In this document: positions 25,652 through 33,497 of the stretch, piece by piece
How the letters are laid out: each line of letters begins with the position of its first letter
Position numbering within the stretch: position 1 is the first letter of the stretch
DNA from: Thiocapsa roseilacustris
GTDB taxonomy: Bacteria; Pseudomonadota; Gammaproteobacteria; Chromatiales; Chromatiaceae
Direction of reading: 5' to 3'
NCBI RefSeq assembly: GCF_041903755.1
Contig: NZ_JBBWVE010000030.1
Location: 24,723 to 88,722 of the forward strand
DNA length: 64,000 nt
Notes under the pieces: model-generated
Database searches by the model: none
What the model was told of the DNA's origin: nothing
Seen by the model: only the letters and a program-made list of their open reading frames with translations
Translations under genes and position numbers: made by a program

Positions 25652-26869
25652 TTAGCTCATGACCAACGACATCGCGTGCCGAACCTCTTCAAGCGTCTCG
25701 TGCGCGACGTCGCGTGCACGCTCGCAGCCGTCGTTGATGACGTTGCGCAGCAGCTCAGGCTGAGCGGCATATTCCCGGGCACGTTGCTGCATCGGCATCA
25801 GCTCGGCGAGCACTCCGTCGATCACCGGCTGCTTGCATTCCAGACAGCCGATGCCGGCCGAACGGCAGCCCTGCTGCGCCCAATCGCGCACCTGATCGTT
25901 CGAATAGACCAAGTGGAACTGCCAGACCGGGCACTTTTCCGGATCGCCCGGATCGGTCCGGCGCACGCGGGCCGGATCTGTCGGCATGGTCCTCAGCGCC
26001 TTCTCGACATCGGCCGGCTCGTCGCGCAGGGCGATGGTGTTGCCGTAGGATTTGGACATCTTCTGCCCGTCCAGACCCGGCATCTTGGACGCCTTGGTCA
26101 GCAGCGGCATCGGCTCGGGCAGGATGACGCGCCCGCCGCCTTCAAGATAGCCGAGCAGTCGCTCGCGATCGGCCAGGGTGATGTTGCCCTGACCTTCCAA
26201 AAGCGCATGGGCAACGCTCAATGCCTCTTGATCGCCCTGCTCCTGATAGCGGCGCCTCAGCCCGTCGAAGAGTTTGGCGTTCTTCTTGCCCATCTTGCGC
26301 TTGGCCTCTTCCGCCTTCTCCTCGAAGCCGGCCTCGCGACCGTAGATGTGATTGAAGCGCCGCGCGACCTCGCGTGTCAGCTCGACGTGGGCGACCTGGT
26401 CCTCGCCGACCGGGACCTGCCCGGCCTTGTACATGAGGATGTCCGCGCTCTGGAGCAGCGGATAGCCGAGAAATCCGTAGGTCGCAAGATCGCGCTCCTT
26501 GAGCTTCTCCTGCTGGTCCTTGTAGCTCGGCACCCGCTCCAGCCAGCCCAACGGCGTGATCATAGAGAGCAGCAGATGCAGCTCGGCATGCTCCGGGACG
26601 CGCGACTGAATGAAGAGTGTCGCCGAGCCGGGATTGATCCCGGCGGCCAACCAGTCGATCACCATCTCGCGAGTACTCGTCGGGATGATCGAGGGATCCT
26701 CGTAGTGCGTCGTCAAGGCATGCCAATCGGCGACAAAGAAGAAACACTCGAATTCGTGCTGAAGCTCCAGCCAGTTCTTCAGGACACCGTGATAGTGCCC
26801 GAGATGGAGACGGCCCGTAGGACGCATCCCGGAGAGAACGCGCGAGTGGTGTGCTGAGACGGAAGTCAA
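25652..26869 (-). CDS. trpS: Tryptophanyl-tRNA synthetase
   Basis: A 405-residue class I aminoacyl-tRNA synthetase. The HIGH-type motif is LHLGHYHG near residue 21, and the KMSKS motif is GQKMSKSYGN near residue 275. GEDQVAHVELTREVARRFNH is the tryptophan/ATP-site segment. It is about 70 residues longer than E. coli TrpS, owing to an inserted segment at about residues 185-255, a long form seen in many proteobacteria. The stop codon is part of a P133 target duplication. Confidence 0.95.
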   Translation of the reverse strand: MTSVSAHHSRVLSGMRPTGRLHLGHYHGVLKNWLELQHEFECFFFVADWHALTTHYEDPSIIPTSTREMVIDWLAAGINPGSATLFIQSRVPEHAELHLLLSMITPLGWLERVPSYKDQQEKLKERDLATYGFLGYPLLQSADILMYKAGQVPVGEDQVAHVELTREVARRFNHIYGREAGFEEKAEEAKRKMGKKNAKLFDGLRRRYQEQGDQEALSVAHALLEGQGNITLADRERLLGYLEGGGRVILPEPMPLLTKASKMPGLDGQKMSKSYGNTIALRDEPADVEKALRTMPTDPARVRRTDPGDPEKCPVWQFHLVYSNDQVRDWAQQGCRSAGIGCLECKQPVIDGVLAELMPMQQRAREYAAQPELLRNVINDGCERARDVAHETLEEVRHAMSLVMS

Positions 26870-26887
26870 GGTTTGGCAGCCTCGTAA

Positions 26888-27559
26888 TCAGACGAAGAAG
26901 AGCTCTATCACGATCGCCGAGCCGGGGAGCAGGCCCACGATCCCGATCACGATCGGAAGCAGGACGGCGCCCAAGAGCCCGGTGATCAACAACGCCAACA
27001 GGATGATGAGACCGAAGGGTTCCAGTCGGGAGAACTGCACTGCCACCTTCGGCGGAAGCAAGGCGTTCAGCACGCGCCCGCCGTCGAGCGGCAGCAGAGG
27101 GACCAGGTTCAGGACCATCAGGAAGACGTTGATCAGAATTCCGGCGGAGCCCATATAGATCAACGGCAGCGCAATCCATTCGCTGGCCGGCAGCAGCAGC
27201 ACACCCAGTTTGATCATTCCACCCCAGAAGAGCGCCATCAGCAGATTTGCGCCGGGACCCGCGACCGCCACCAGGGCCATGTCGCGACGCGGATGATGTA
27301 GGTTGCGCCAGTTGACGGGCACCGGCTTGGCCCATCCGAACAGGAATCCCACCAGAAAGAAGGTCACGAGCGGAACCAGGATGGTGCCGATCGGATCGAT
27401 ATGCTTGATCGGATTGAAGGTCACGCGACCGAGCATCAGCGCGGTCCGATCACCGAGCCGACTCGCGACCCAGCCGTGCGCGGCCTCGTGGACCGTGATC
27501 GCGAACAGCACCGGGATGACGAGGACGGCCAGCAGTTGGTAAGGGTTCAGGGCTTCCAT
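26888..27559 (-). CDS. Site-2 protease family (M50) membrane metalloprotease
   Basis: A 223-residue membrane protein with the zinc-binding HEAAHGW motif (HExxH) in its first hydrophobic segment and the second M50 motif NLVPLLPLDGGRVL near residue 165, whose Asp completes the zinc site. There are about five membrane helices and no PDZ or CBS domain, so it is the short form. Such proteins usually sit between yciO and trpS in gammaproteobacteria, as here; their substrates are unknown. Confidence 0.9.
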   Translation of the reverse strand: MEALNPYQLLAVLVIPVLFAITVHEAAHGWVASRLGDRTALMLGRVTFNPIKHIDPIGTILVPLVTFFLVGFLFGWAKPVPVNWRNLHHPRRDMALVAVAGPGANLLMALFWGGMIKLGVLLLPASEWIALPLIYMGSAGILINVFLMVLNLVPLLPLDGGRVLNALLPPKVAVQFSRLEPFGLIILLALLITGLLGAVLLPIVIGIVGLLPGSAIVIELFFV

Positions 27560-27595
27560 CGCGGCATTATACCCACCGCGCGCCGGTACCGCGGG

Positions 27596-28219
27596 TCATT
27601 CATCGAACAAGGTCGCATCGCCCTTGCCGAGCCGCACGAGGCTCGGCGGATCCGCCGTCATGTCGACCACGGTGGTGGGCTCCAAACCGCAGAACCCCCC
27701 GTCGATGATGAGATCGACCTGCTTGTCGAGTAGCTCGCGCATCTCCTCGGGATCGGTCAGGGGTCGATCGTCGCCCGGCATGATCAGCGTGGTGCTGAGG
27801 ATCGGCTGGTCGAGCTCGCCGAGCAGTGCGCGGCAGATCTCGTTGTCCGGCACCCGGATGCCGATCGCCTTGCGCTTGGGATGAAGCAGCCGCCGCGGGA
27901 CCTGCTTGGTCGCTTCGTGGATGAAGGTGTAGGGGCCGGGCGTGAGACTCTTGAGCAACCGAAACGCCTGATTGTCGATCTTCGCATAGGTCGTGATCTC
28001 GGACAGATCGCGACAGACCAGGGTGAAGTTGTGCTTGTCGTCGAGCTTGCGGATGCGCCGGATCCGCTCCATCGCGAACTTCTCGCCGATCTGGCAGCCG
28101 AGCGCGTAGGAGGAGTCGGTCGGATAGAGAATAACACCGCCTTCGAGCAGGATTTCGACCGAGCGACGAATCAGACGCGTCTGCGGATTCGCGGGATGGA
28201 TCTGAAAAAACTGCGCCAT
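27596..28219 (-). CDS. yciO: YciO family protein (Sua5/YrdC-like)
   Basis: A 207-residue protein with the Sua5/YrdC fold, annotated in many genomes as L-threonylcarbamoyladenylate synthase-like. Signatures are GGVILYPTDSSYALGCQIG, RKLDDKHNFTLVC and RLLHPKRKAIGIRVPDN. YciO is a paralogue of the tRNA t6A enzyme, and its own role is less certain. It lies 9 bp downstream of the PHP-domain gene on the same strand, the usual neighbour. Confidence 0.92.
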   Translation of the reverse strand: MAQFFQIHPANPQTRLIRRSVEILLEGGVILYPTDSSYALGCQIGEKFAMERIRRIRKLDDKHNFTLVCRDLSEITTYAKIDNQAFRLLKSLTPGPYTFIHEATKQVPRRLLHPKRKAIGIRVPDNEICRALLGELDQPILSTTLIMPGDDRPLTDPEEMRELLDKQVDLIIDGGFCGLEPTTVVDMTADPPSLVRLGKGDATLFDE

Positions 28220-28228
28220 GGCCCGAGA

Positions 28229-29104
28229 TCAACCGACAGCGACGCGACGGAGACTCGGCTCCTCGTCGAGCTCGGGCCAGTCGTGCCAGATCGGCGTACA
28301 GACCGGCGGCAGGGCAGGCAAACGCCCCAGATCGATCCAGGGATTCTCAGGGCCATGGTAGTCGGAACCGGCAGAGGCAAGCATGCGCTGGTCGCGCGCA
28401 AGGCAACCGAAATCGGAGACCTCGTCCCGGCTGTGGCTCCCGGAGACCACCTCCAGCCCCACTCCGCCGCACTCGCGAAACTCGCCGAGCAGCTTCAGCA
28501 GGCGGGTGCGCGTGAGCTTGTAGCGCGCCGGATGCGCGATGACGGCCTGACCGCCCGCACCCGTAATCCATCGCGTCGCCTCTTCGAGCGTCGCCCACTC
28601 GCCGCTGACATGACCGGGCTTGCCGTTGACCAAATAACGGTTGAAGACATCCCGCAGGTCGAGCGCGTGGCCCTGCCCGACCAGAAAGCGGGCAAAATGG
28701 GTGCGTCCGATCAGACGACCGTTCGAGAATGCCTTCGCGCCGTCGTAGGCGCCCTCGATGCCCTTTTTGGCTAGACGGCGCCCGATCTCCTCGGCACGCC
28801 AGCCGCGATAGGCGAGGAGCCGAGTCAGGCCCGCCTGAAGCTCGACGTGGTCGCGATCGACATTGAGCCCGACCAGATGGACGGTGCGGCCGCCCCAGGT
28901 GACCGAGATCTCCACCCCCGGGATAAACCGAAGGCCGAGCGCATCGGCCGCAGCTTTCGCCTCGGCCAAGCCCTCGGTGGTATCGTGATCGGTGAGGGCG
29001 ATGACACGTACGCCGGCCGCGCACGCCCGCTGCATCAGCGCGTCGGGGGTGAGGGTGCCGTCGGAAGCTGTCGAATGACTGTGAAGATCGGGGCTTTTTA
29101 TCAT
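28229..29104 (-). CDS. rnm: PHP-domain 5'-nucleotidase/5'-3' exoribonuclease (RNase AM, YciV/TrpH)
   Basis: A 291-residue PHP phosphoesterase. Metal-binding motifs are DLHSHSTASDGTL near the N-terminus, ALTDHDTTEGLAEA, FIPGVEIS, and the late SAGSDYHGPENPWIDLG. E. coli YciV (RNase AM) trims 5' ends of RNAs, including 5S and 23S rRNA precursors. The normal family length and the adjacent yciO support the call. It diverges from the hypothetical gene at 29308. Confidence 0.9.
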   Translation of the reverse strand: MIKSPDLHSHSTASDGTLTPDALMQRACAAGVRVIALTDHDTTEGLAEAKAAADALGLRFIPGVEISVTWGGRTVHLVGLNVDRDHVELQAGLTRLLAYRGWRAEEIGRRLAKKGIEGAYDGAKAFSNGRLIGRTHFARFLVGQGHALDLRDVFNRYLVNGKPGHVSGEWATLEEATRWITGAGGQAVIAHPARYKLTRTRLLKLLGEFRECGGVGLEVVSGSHSRDEVSDFGCLARDQRMLASAGSDYHGPENPWIDLGRLPALPPVCTPIWHDWPELDEEPSLRRVAVG

Positions 29105-29307
29105 CGCTCTAGTCTAACCGATCCCGCGGGTGCTTGCCTCGAGCCGACGAGAGGCCGCGCGCGAGACGGGGATGATCGTGCTTGCTATATTTCCAGGTAA
29201 GGCGGTCGGAGTCCGCTTGCAACGGACCGATGCCGCACTGCTCCAGGATGCAGGCCGGATCGGTCGATCCGACCTCGGTTTCTTCAAGTTGCCAGGATGA
29301 TCAGCCC

Positions 29308-30054
29308 ATGCTCCCGAAGGTCGACCTCAGCGATATTGCGGACGAGCTCGTGCGACTCGGCGACGAGATCCAGCGCGTCTACGACGACTCGGAGCAAGCG
29401 GTCGAGCCCGCACCCCAGGTGTTGCTGAGCGGACTCGCGCAACTGCTCGACGCCGTTCGCGCCGGCGAGGCCGAGTCGCGCGGCGAGTCGGCACAGGTGT
29501 TGCGCACGGTCACCGGCGTGGAACCCGACGCCCTGCTCGAGCATGGGCTGGGCCTGCTGCGTCAGCTCCGCGAGGTCGCGAGCCGCCTGAACCTTGAGTC
29601 GCAGGCACAAGCCATCGCGATCCTCTCTGTCCCTTTCGCGTGCTGGATGCTGCGCCGGGGCTGCGAGCTGCAACACCCCGAGGAGGTGGTCAATGCTCTG
29701 GCCACCCTCGCAAACCACTTGAAACAACCTGATGAATTGGCCGAGCTCTATGGTCTGATGGGCGAGATTGCAGAGGGCATCGGGGCGGACCGCATCCAAG
29801 GCATGGACCCGAGTGACCCGACCGATCCCTGGCTCGTGCTCCTGATCAATCGCGGGATCGTCGCTACGCGCAGCCATCAGCCCGCCCTGATGGAAGAGGC
29901 GTTCGACGCCATCGGAGAGCAACTGCCCGATCATGCCCCCTACTTCTTCCGCGAGGGTATGGGACAAATGGAGGCGCTCAACTACCCCGCGCACGTCCGC
30001 GAGGTGATGCAACGTTACTTCGACACATGGTGCAGCGGTCAGCGGCTACACTGA
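29308..30054 (+). CDS. Hypothetical protein, 248 aa, all-helical
   Basis: I do not recognise this protein. It is soluble and mostly helical, with leucine- and alanine-rich helices over its whole length (LRQLREVASRLNLESQAQAI; EVVNALATLANHLKQPDELA), resembling TPR-like solenoids. ATG 29308 is preceded by AGGAT at a normal distance. The stop codon TGA is followed by ACCGTAC and then S84 copy 9, so a degraded S84 arm overlaps the end of the gene. It converges on the AAA+ regulator gene. Confidence 0.6.
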   Translation: MLPKVDLSDIADELVRLGDEIQRVYDDSEQAVEPAPQVLLSGLAQLLDAVRAGEAESRGESAQVLRTVTGVEPDALLEHGLGLLRQLREVASRLNLESQAQAIAILSVPFACWMLRRGCELQHPEEVVNALATLANHLKQPDELAELYGLMGEIAEGIGADRIQGMDPSDPTDPWLVLLINRGIVATRSHQPALMEEAFDAIGEQLPDHAPYFFREGMGQMEALNYPAHVREVMQRYFDTWCSGQRLH

Positions 30055-30061
30055 ACCGTAC

Positions 30062-30145
30062 TGAACCGCGTCGGCGGTCCATGCATCCTTTCGAGCAACC
30101 TCTCGGCGTGGCGCATTCCAGCGCCGCCGGTCGAGACGCGGTTCA
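30062..30145. repeat. S84 element, copy 9
   Basis: Arms TGAACCGCGTC (30062) and GACGCGGTTCA (to 30145), exactly 84 bp. A second left arm, TGAACCGTAC, starts 10 bp earlier at the gene stop codon. Pairs with copy 10 across 31 A/T-rich bases that contain three TATTTTCC-like units. Confidence 0.8.
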
Positions 30146-30176
30146 GGAATATCTATTTTCCTATTTTCCTATTTCC

Positions 30177-30263
30177 TAAACCGCGTCCAGTGCCGACTGT
30201 CGGGAACCGCTCCAACCTATCGCCACATCGCAACATCGCCGGACAACTCCGGGGCGCGGTTTA
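30177..30263. repeat. S84 element, copy 10
   Basis: Arms TAAACCGCG (30177) and CGCGGTTTA (to 30263), 87 bp. The last TTA (30261-30263) is the stop codon of the AAA+ regulator on the minus strand. Confidence 0.8.
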
Positions 30264-31151
30264 GCTGATGAGGTGTTTTTGGAGCCGATACAACAGCGTA
30301 TCCCGGGTCAACCCGAGCAGACGCGCGGCCCGACTCTTGTTCCCGCCGGCCAGCGAGAGGGCTTGGCGGATCAGCTCCGCCTCCAGGTCGTTGAGATCGA
30401 TCCCGTGCGGCGGGAGCGAGAAACCGATGTCGGTCTCCGACTGCGGCGCCCCTCGCACCACCTCCCCGGGTAGGTTCTCGGGACCCACCTCGGTGCCGGG
30501 CAGGAGGATGACCAAACGCTCGCACAGGTTGGCAAGCTCGCGCAGATTGCCCGGCCAGGTGTAGCGGCGCAGCAGGCGCTCCGCACCGGACTTCAGCCGT
30601 GGCGGATCGAGACGATGTCGCGCCGCCGCCGTCGCGATGAAGTGTTGCGTCAGCGCCGGAATATCGAGCGCCCGTGCACGCAACGGCGGCACCTCCAGCG
30701 GAACGACGCAGAGCCGCAGATACAGATCGCGCCGAAACGCCCCCTGCAGGACCAGCCGATCGAGGTCCAAGGCCGAGGCCGCGATGATCCTCAGCTTTGA
30801 TCCGAAAGGAGACCCGTCGCGGGCGGCGTCTTGCTCGACGATGAGGTGCAGCAGGCGCGCCTGATCCGCCGCATTCAGATCACCGACCTCATCCAGATAG
30901 AAGGTCCCCGGTGCGTCCTGCGCAAACGTCGATAAGCATCGATCGAGCGCGTCGGGCGGTGCCCCGGTGCAGGCGAGCATGCCGAACCGGCCATCGCGAC
31001 GGGCGCTGCTCGCATGGATCTCGCGCGCCAGGGTCTCTTTTCCGGTGCCGGGCTCGCCCAACAGGAGAACGCCCACATCCGTCGCGGCAACCATCGCCAG
31101 GGCATTGCGGAGTCGATTAAAGTCGGGAGACCGGCCAATCAGAGTCGTCAT
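30261..31151 (-). CDS. AAA+/Fis-type regulator related to sigma-54 activators, GAFTGA missing
   Basis: A 296-residue protein. Residues 1-225 are an AAA+ module with Walker A LLGEPGTGKETLAREIH, Walker B GTFYLDEVGDLNAADQA and the second-region YTWPGNLRELANLCERLV. Residues 255-295 are a Fis-type helix-turn-helix (AGGNKSRAARLLGLTRDTLL). The sigma-54 contact loop GAFTGA is absent: the segment where it should be reads GMLACTGAPPDALDRC. There is no N-terminal sensor domain. It may therefore regulate through DNA binding or by interacting with another protein, not by opening sigma-54 promoters. ATG 31151 begins just before the AAA+ domain. Confidence 0.8.
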   Translation of the reverse strand: MTTLIGRSPDFNRLRNALAMVAATDVGVLLLGEPGTGKETLAREIHASSARRDGRFGMLACTGAPPDALDRCLSTFAQDAPGTFYLDEVGDLNAADQARLLHLIVEQDAARDGSPFGSKLRIIAASALDLDRLVLQGAFRRDLYLRLCVVPLEVPPLRARALDIPALTQHFIATAAARHRLDPPRLKSGAERLLRRYTWPGNLRELANLCERLVILLPGTEVGPENLPGEVVRGAPQSETDIGFSLPPHGIDLNDLEAELIRQALSLAGGNKSRAARLLGLTRDTLLYRLQKHLIS

Positions 31152-31231
31152 GACACCCCATCCGAAATCGTTTGCTTTGTGCTCGTATAGGTTCGACTGC
31201 GCTCGCGGCGCCCTCTCGGGTACGTCCGGCT

Positions 31232-31909
31232 CTATCCGTTGACGATGAAGGTCAAGAGCCCAAGCAGGATCACGCCGATACCGGCCATGGCCTGAAAGCG
31301 TCGATCCTGACCGAGCCGAAAGAGCTGTCCGGCAAAGAGGCCCCCCAGTACCAAGATCGGCAAGGTCCCCGCACCGAACAGGGCCATGTAGAGCGCCCCG
31401 GCCAGAACACCGCCTTGCGCGGGCGTGCTCAGAAGCATGCTGTAGACCAGCCCGCAAGGCAACCACCCCCAGACTATGCCGAACAGGACGGAACGCGGCA
31501 GCGTGGTCACCGGCAAAAGGCGTCGGCCGAGCGGCTCGAGCCGCCGCCAAAGAGGCAGTCCGAGCCGTTCGATCCTCGCGAACCGGGGGAACCAACCCCC
31601 GATATAGAGCCCGATGCCGATCATGATGGCGGCGGCCAACCAGCGCACGCACTCGAACAGCCAGGCTGGTGCGCCCGAGCCGAGCAGCGCGGCCCCGAAT
31701 GCACCCGAGACGGCCCCGGCCGCGGCATAGCTGGCGATCCGCCCCAGGTTGAAGGCCAGCACGAACAGACCGAGCCGTCCGCGATCATTGCGCGTCTGCG
31801 CCGGCAGCGAGTAGCTCAAGGCACCGCTGATCCCGCCGCACATGCCGATACAGTGCATGGCACTCAGCAGCCCGACGACGAACGCGAGCGCGTAAGCGGA
31901 GCCCGTCAT
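31232..31909 (-). CDS. Sulfite exporter TauE/SafE-like (cytochrome/copper-related UreH-type) membrane protein
   Basis: A 225-residue protein with about six membrane helices. The N-terminal motif SAMHCIGMCGGISGAL and the mid-protein WLPCGLVYSMLL with its cysteine belong to the SafE/UreH-type family, whose members near cytochrome oxidase genes are linked to copper handling. No oxidase genes are visible here, so the substrate is open. It is upstream of the AAA+ regulator on the same strand with an 80-bp gap. Confidence 0.75.
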   Translation of the reverse strand: MTGSAYALAFVVGLLSAMHCIGMCGGISGALSYSLPAQTRNDRGRLGLFVLAFNLGRIASYAAAGAVSGAFGAALLGSGAPAWLFECVRWLAAAIMIGIGLYIGGWFPRFARIERLGLPLWRRLEPLGRRLLPVTTLPRSVLFGIVWGWLPCGLVYSMLLSTPAQGGVLAGALYMALFGAGTLPILVLGGLFAGQLFRLGQDRRFQAMAGIGVILLGLLTFIVNG

Positions 31910-32094
31910 CCCGCGAAAAACCGTCCGACCCGATCATCCGTCATCCTGCCCGACTCCATCGCGACACGTCTCGCCGGGATCGCATCCCGGCCCGAGACCA
32001 GGCTAATCGGAAGATTCCCCGCCCGCGATGACATCGATCAGGCACTCATCGCCTCGTACTGGAGATTTCTAGCCGGAACGCCTTATATTGTCGA

Positions 32095-32118
32095 TTCAGT
32101 GTCGACTGAAATACTGAA
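32095..32118 (+). promoter_or_regulatory. Possible operator with three TTCAGT/ACTGAA half-sites
   Basis: TTCAGT-GTCG-ACTGAA is a perfect dyad, followed 2 bp later by a third ACTGAA. It lies 19 bp before the DUF3050 start codon. The binding protein is unknown. Confidence 0.45.
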
Positions 32119-32136
32119 ATAACGAGGACGGGACTC

Positions 32137-32916
32137 ATGGCATCACTGAACCTGGACCACATCCGGCCCCTGCAGGAACAGCTCAACGCACATCCGATCT
32201 ACGGCGCCATCGAGCGTATCGAGGACCTCCAGGTCTTCATGAGTCACCATATCTTCTCGGTCTGGGACTTCATGTCCTTGATCAAGTACCTGCAGGCCCG
32301 AATCGCACCCGTCACGGTGCCATGGATGCCGCATGGTGACGCGGGTGTGCGCTATTTCATCAACCAGCTTGTGCTCGAAGAGGAATCCGACAGCGTGCCG
32401 CTCCCCGGTGGCGGCATCGAGCACGCCAGCCATTTCGAGCTGTACTGTCGCGCCATGACCGAGATCGGCGCCGACGGCGAGATGCCGAGACGCTTCCTCG
32501 ATCTGGTCGCCGAGCAGGGTGTCGACAAGGCACTTTACGCATCGATGGTCCCGCTGCCGTCGCGCTATTTCTCCGAGACCACCTTCTGCTTCATCCGCGA
32601 AGACAAACCCCATCTGGTCGCGGCCGCACTGGCCCTCGGACGCGAGAAGCTGATTCCCGGCATGTTCAGGCAGTTCCTCGAGCAGATGCGGATCACCGAG
32701 GCGCAGGCGCCCATTTTCCATCATTACCTGAACCGGCATATCCACCTCGACGAGGACTTCCACGGCCCCCTGTCGATGAAACTGCTCGAGCAGCTCTGCG
32801 GCGATGACCCAAAACGGATCGACGAGGCCGAAACCGCGGCCGAGGAGGCGATCTGCGCACGCATCCGATTCTGGGACGGTGTGCTGGAGGCGATCCAGGC
32901 CGGCCGGGCGAGCTGA
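32137..32916 (+). CDS. DUF3050 family protein (heme-oxygenase-like fold)
   Basis: A 259-residue protein of the DUF3050 family. Signatures include FMSHHIFSVWDFMSLIKYLQ, ELYCRAMTEIG and HYLNRHIHLDEDFHGPLSMK; the repeated His/Glu positions suggest a helical di-iron or heme-oxygenase-like fold. Function is unknown. ATG 32137 is preceded by GAGGA, and an inverted repeat sits just upstream. A DsrC-like gene follows at 108 bp on the same strand. Confidence 0.8.
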   Translation: MASLNLDHIRPLQEQLNAHPIYGAIERIEDLQVFMSHHIFSVWDFMSLIKYLQARIAPVTVPWMPHGDAGVRYFINQLVLEEESDSVPLPGGGIEHASHFELYCRAMTEIGADGEMPRRFLDLVAEQGVDKALYASMVPLPSRYFSETTFCFIREDKPHLVAAALALGREKLIPGMFRQFLEQMRITEAQAPIFHHYLNRHIHLDEDFHGPLSMKLLEQLCGDDPKRIDEAETAAEEAICARIRFWDGVLEAIQAGRAS

Positions 32917-33024
32917 CGCGCGGACGGGCCGGCAAGTCACGAACGACTTGTATCGGCACGCCTCGCCACCACCATTGGCGTGAATCGTAAATCTTCGCTG
33001 GAACACAATCCTGGAGCCGTACCC

Positions 33025-33327
33025 ATGACCGAAGCACTGAGCGTCCCTCTCGACAACGAAGGCTTTCTCCTCAATCGCGATGACTGGAGCGAAGAGATCG
33101 CCATCGAGCTGGCCAAGTCGGATGAATTCGAGATGACCGAGCAGGTGATGGGATTCATCCGTGAGGCAAGGACCATGTACGAGGCCGACGGCGTCGTCCC
33201 GCCGATCCGCATCTTCGCCAAGAAGCAGAAGGTCTCGACCAAAGACCTCTACGACATCTTCAGGAAGGGGCCGATGAAGCTGATCTGCAAGTGGGGTGGA
33301 TTGCCGAAGCCGACCGGGTGCGTTTAA
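33025..33327 (+). CDS. DsrC/TusE-family sulfur-carrier protein with both C-terminal cysteines
   Basis: A 100-residue DsrC-family protein. The C-terminal arm is ICKWGGLPKPTGCV: the penultimate cysteine (CysA) and the cysteine 11 positions earlier (CysB) are both present, as in true DsrC; TusE keeps only CysA. The 7-8 residue insertion of A. vinosum DsrC is missing (RIFAKKQKVSTKDLYDIF), so this is a distinct paralogue. DsrC carries trisulfide sulfur to and from DsrAB; this one may have a redox or sulfur-transfer role. GGAG lies 9 bp before ATG 33025. Its TAA stop is a P133 duplication. It converges on hcp. Confidence 0.85.
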   Translation: MTEALSVPLDNEGFLLNRDDWSEEIAIELAKSDEFEMTEQVMGFIREARTMYEADGVVPPIRIFAKKQKVSTKDLYDIFRKGPMKLICKWGGLPKPTGCV

Positions 33328-33468
33328 AGCAAGTTCCGGCAGTTTCCCCACCCGTAGACCCGTAGGTTGTGCTGACGATAGGAAGCACAACTTGCGCCGA
33401 CGGTTGGTTGTGCCTCGCACGGCTCGGCACAACCTACTACCTTGATAGAAGGATTTCCGGATTTCGCC
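33328..33468 (-). mobile_element. P133 palindromic element, copy 8 (diverged)
   Basis: 141 bp, inverted orientation, with a diverged left end (AGCAAGTTCCGGCAGTTTCC). Flanks are TAA on both sides (33325-33327, the DsrC-like stop codon, and 33469-33471). Confidence 0.75.
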
Positions 33469-33497
33469 TAAGCGCTCATGGCAAGCCGAAGATCCCC

